Source: Nitratireductor arenosus (lineage in GTDB: Bacteria > Pseudomonadota > Alphaproteobacteria > Rhizobiales > Rhizobiaceae). From it: a stretch of DNA of 64,000 bases. The first letter of the stretch is position 1. The number at the start of each line of letters is the position of its first letter. The stretch is from contig NZ_WPHG01000003.1 in assembly GCF_009742725.1 (NCBI RefSeq), positions 186,001 to 250,000 on the forward strand. The letters are read 5' to 3'. The position numbers and the translations under genes are program-made. This document shows, in pieces, positions 62,359 to 64,000 of the stretch. The notes beneath the pieces were generated by a model, which saw nothing but the letters and a program-made list of their open reading frames with translations, was not told the origin of the DNA and did not search any database.

Positions 62359-63423
62359 ATGAACCAGCGTGAACAAGCCGTCGCCGCGCCCGAGGCGGGC
62401 GACGATGCGGGCTCGGGCGAACCGCCCGAGGAAAGCTCGAGTACCGGGGCGCCGCCCCAAAATGGTGGTCGGGGCCTATTTCAGAGATTTATGAGCCTAT
62501 TTCGCGGGCGCAACGGGTCGACCCTGCGCGAGGATCTGGCCGATGCGCTCGCAGACGGCCAGCACGACAGCGCACCGTTTTCGCCGGGCGAACGCGCCAT
62601 GCTGCACAACATTCTGCGCCTGCGCGAGGTGCGGGTGGAGGACGTCATGGTGCCACGCGCTGACATCGAGGCGGTCGAGCTTTCGACCACACTCGGCGAG
62701 TTGCTAAAAATGTTCGAGGAATCGGGGCATTCGCGCATGCCCGTCTATGCCGAATCGCTGGATGATCCGCGCGGCATGGTTCACATTCGCGACGCCGTCA
62801 CCCAACTGACGCGCTCGGCCCGGGCGAAAAAACCGCGCGGCGCCAAGCGCGCGGCCGCAAAGACCGCCGATCTCGACCTTGGTCAGGTCGATCTGACGCG
62901 CACGATCGGCGACCTGAGCCTGACGCGGCCGGTGCTGTTCGTGCCGCCCTCCATGCTCGCCTCCGATCTGATGAACCGGATGCGGGCCGCCCGTACCCAG
63001 ATGGCGCTGGTCATTGACGAATATGGCGGCACGGACGGCCTGGCCTCGCTGGAGGACATCGTCGAGATGGTGGTCGGCGACATCGAGGACGAGCACGACG
63101 ACGAGGAGCCGATGATCACCAAGGCCGGCGACGGCGTCTTCGTCGTCGACGCCCGCGCCGAGATCGACGACGTCGCCGAGGCCATCGGCGACGGCTTCGC
63201 CGCTGAGGAGCACAGCGAGGACGTCGACACGATCGGTGGCATCATCTTCAACACGCTCGGCCGGGTGCCGGCACGTGGCGAGGTTGTCCAGGCTATTCCC
63301 GGCTTCGAATTCCACGTGCTCGACGCCGATCCGCGCCGCGTCAAACGCGTGCGTATCGTGCAGTTGCGCATGCCCGGGCGCAGAGCGCGTTCCCTGAGGG
63401 ATCATCCCGCCGACGAGGCCTGA
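62359..63423 (+). CDS. CorC-like CBS-domain protein (soluble HlyC/CorC family)
   Basis: A 354-residue protein. A variable, acidic first 60 residues lead to RVEDVMVPRADIEAVE, two CBS domains (SRMPVYAESLDDPRGMVHIRD and MALVIDEYGGTDGLASLEDIVE) and a CorC_HlyC domain. There is no DUF21 membrane part, so it is the soluble type. These proteins relate to magnesium and cobalt handling and often lie between ybeY and lnt. A 20-residue Lys/Arg-rich insert sits between the CBS repeats. Confidence 0.92.
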   Translation: MNQREQAVAAPEAGDDAGSGEPPEESSSTGAPPQNGGRGLFQRFMSLFRGRNGSTLREDLADALADGQHDSAPFSPGERAMLHNILRLREVRVEDVMVPRADIEAVELSTTLGELLKMFEESGHSRMPVYAESLDDPRGMVHIRDAVTQLTRSARAKKPRGAKRAAAKTADLDLGQVDLTRTIGDLSLTRPVLFVPPSMLASDLMNRMRAARTQMALVIDEYGGTDGLASLEDIVEMVVGDIEDEHDDEEPMITKAGDGVFVVDARAEIDDVAEAIGDGFAAEEHSEDVDTIGGIIFNTLGRVPARGEVVQAIPGFEFHVLDADPRRVKRVRIVQLRMPGRRARSLRDHPADEA

Positions 63424-63541
63424 AGTCGGATCCCCCGCAGGCGGGTCCGTTCGCCGGCGACGGTTTCGGGCAAGCCGCGTTTGGCAGGCTTTGGCCGGAT
63501 TGCTAAATCTCGGGCCCCTGATTCGCTGACTGGAAAGCCGG

Positions 63542-64000
63542 ATGACCGACCTTGCCGCGCGCGTGATCTTGCAGTGGGGATGGCGGCGGGTGGCCATCGC
63601 CGTCCTGGCGGGCGCGTGCGCCGTGCTCGCCTTGCCGCCCTACGACTTTTTTCCGGCCGGCTTCGTTTCTTTCACCGTGCTCGTCTGGCTCCTGGACGGC
63701 GTGGCGCCCGATCCCGGAGATCGCCTCGTAAGGCGGCTGCGCGGCGCGTTCGCCATCGGCTGGTGGTTTGGCTTCGGCTATTTCGTCGCCGGGCTGTGGT
63801 GGGTCGGGCGCGCCCTGTTGGTGGACGCGGACAATTTTGCCTGGGCTTTGCCGATCGCCGTGCTCGGCCTGCCCGCCCTGCTCGCCGTCTTCCACGGCCT
63901 GGCCGCCGCCCTCGCGCGCCTGGCATGGGCCGACGGCATCGGGCGCATCGTCGCGCTCGCTGCCGCCTTCGGCATTGCGGAATGGCTGCGTAGCTTCATC
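63542..64000 (+). CDS. lnt: Apolipoprotein N-acyltransferase, N-terminal part
   Basis: The first 153 codons of a membrane protein that runs off the window. The start [20 protein letters not shown] leads into alternating hydrophobic helices, with [25 protein letters not shown] and [21 protein letters not shown] typical of Lnt. The catalytic nitrilase domain lies beyond the end. Lnt adds the third acyl chain to lipoproteins. Position after corC is the usual order. Confidence 0.9.
   Translation, partial: MTDLAARVILQWGWRRVAIAVLAGACAVLALPPYDFFPAGFVSFTVLVWLLDGVAPDPGDRLVRRLRGAFAIGWWFGFGYFVAGLWWVGRALLVDADNFAWALPIAVLGLPALLAVFHGLAAALARLAWADGIGRIVALAAAFGIAEWLRSFI

Overview
The window is GC-rich, densely coded DNA that looks like a chromosomal segment of an alphaproteobacterium, most likely of the order Hyphomicrobiales (Rhizobiales). 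Pointers are the tsaB-rimI-plsC and miaB-phoH-ybeY-corC-lnt gene orders, a membrane-bound ferritin (MbfA) behind an Irr-type iron control element, NnrR-type control of N-oxide genes, rhizobial-style palindromic repeats and an MCP ending in a W-E-E-F tail. No rRNA, tRNA, CRISPR array, transposase or plasmid/phage hallmark was seen. Genus cannot be fixed from sequence reading alone.

Layout. 1-6 kb: a LysR fragment divergent from an azoreductase, a YiiX-like peptidase, then a TetR/CecR-regulated ABC-2 efflux operon (regulator, HlyD-type lipoprotein, ATPase, permease) behind a perfect 20-bp palindrome. 6-7.6 kb: an AT-richer island with a divergent pair of unrecognised genes (a membrane-anchored possible DNA-binding protein and a small secreted protein). 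7.6-12.2 kb: threonine dehydratase, mbfA with its iron box, an ArsR-controlled NIPSNAP/ABM pair with two matching operators, and a double-CDGSH iron-sulfur protein. 12.7-15.9 kb: a complete TRAP transporter. 15.9-17.7 kb: cysteine synthase coupled to a potassium channel with a C-terminal zinc ribbon. 17.8-21.6 kb: a TPP riboswitch and the ykoFEDC thiamine-precursor ECF importer. 21.6-24.1 kb: cytochrome bd oxidase with a 22-codon His-rich ORF between its subunits.

24.2-28.6 kb: a translationally coupled operon of an RND/MMPL transporter, a secreted protein, a CruF-type carotenoid enzyme and a START-like protein. 28.6-30.5 kb: an ECF41 sigma factor operon with a matching self-promoter. 31-37 kb: small secreted proteins, proVWX osmoprotectant importer and lepA. 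38.1-48.4 kb: a denitrification block (DUF1858 protein, NnrR-like regulator, pseudoazurin, napEFDABC, nirK-nirV-unknown-nnrS) tied together by NnrR-like TTGCG-N4-CGCAA boxes at four promoter regions. This block gives periplasmic nitrate reduction to nitrite, nitrite reduction to NO with pseudoazurin as likely electron donor, and NO stress handling.

48.5-64 kb: malate synthase G, tsaB, rimI, a PlsC-like acyltransferase, an EAL phosphodiesterase with a degenerate GGDEF, a chemoreceptor, a VOC protein, an alpha/beta hydrolase with a divergent TetR regulator and twin operators, then miaB-phoH-ybeY-corC-lnt (lnt runs off the end).
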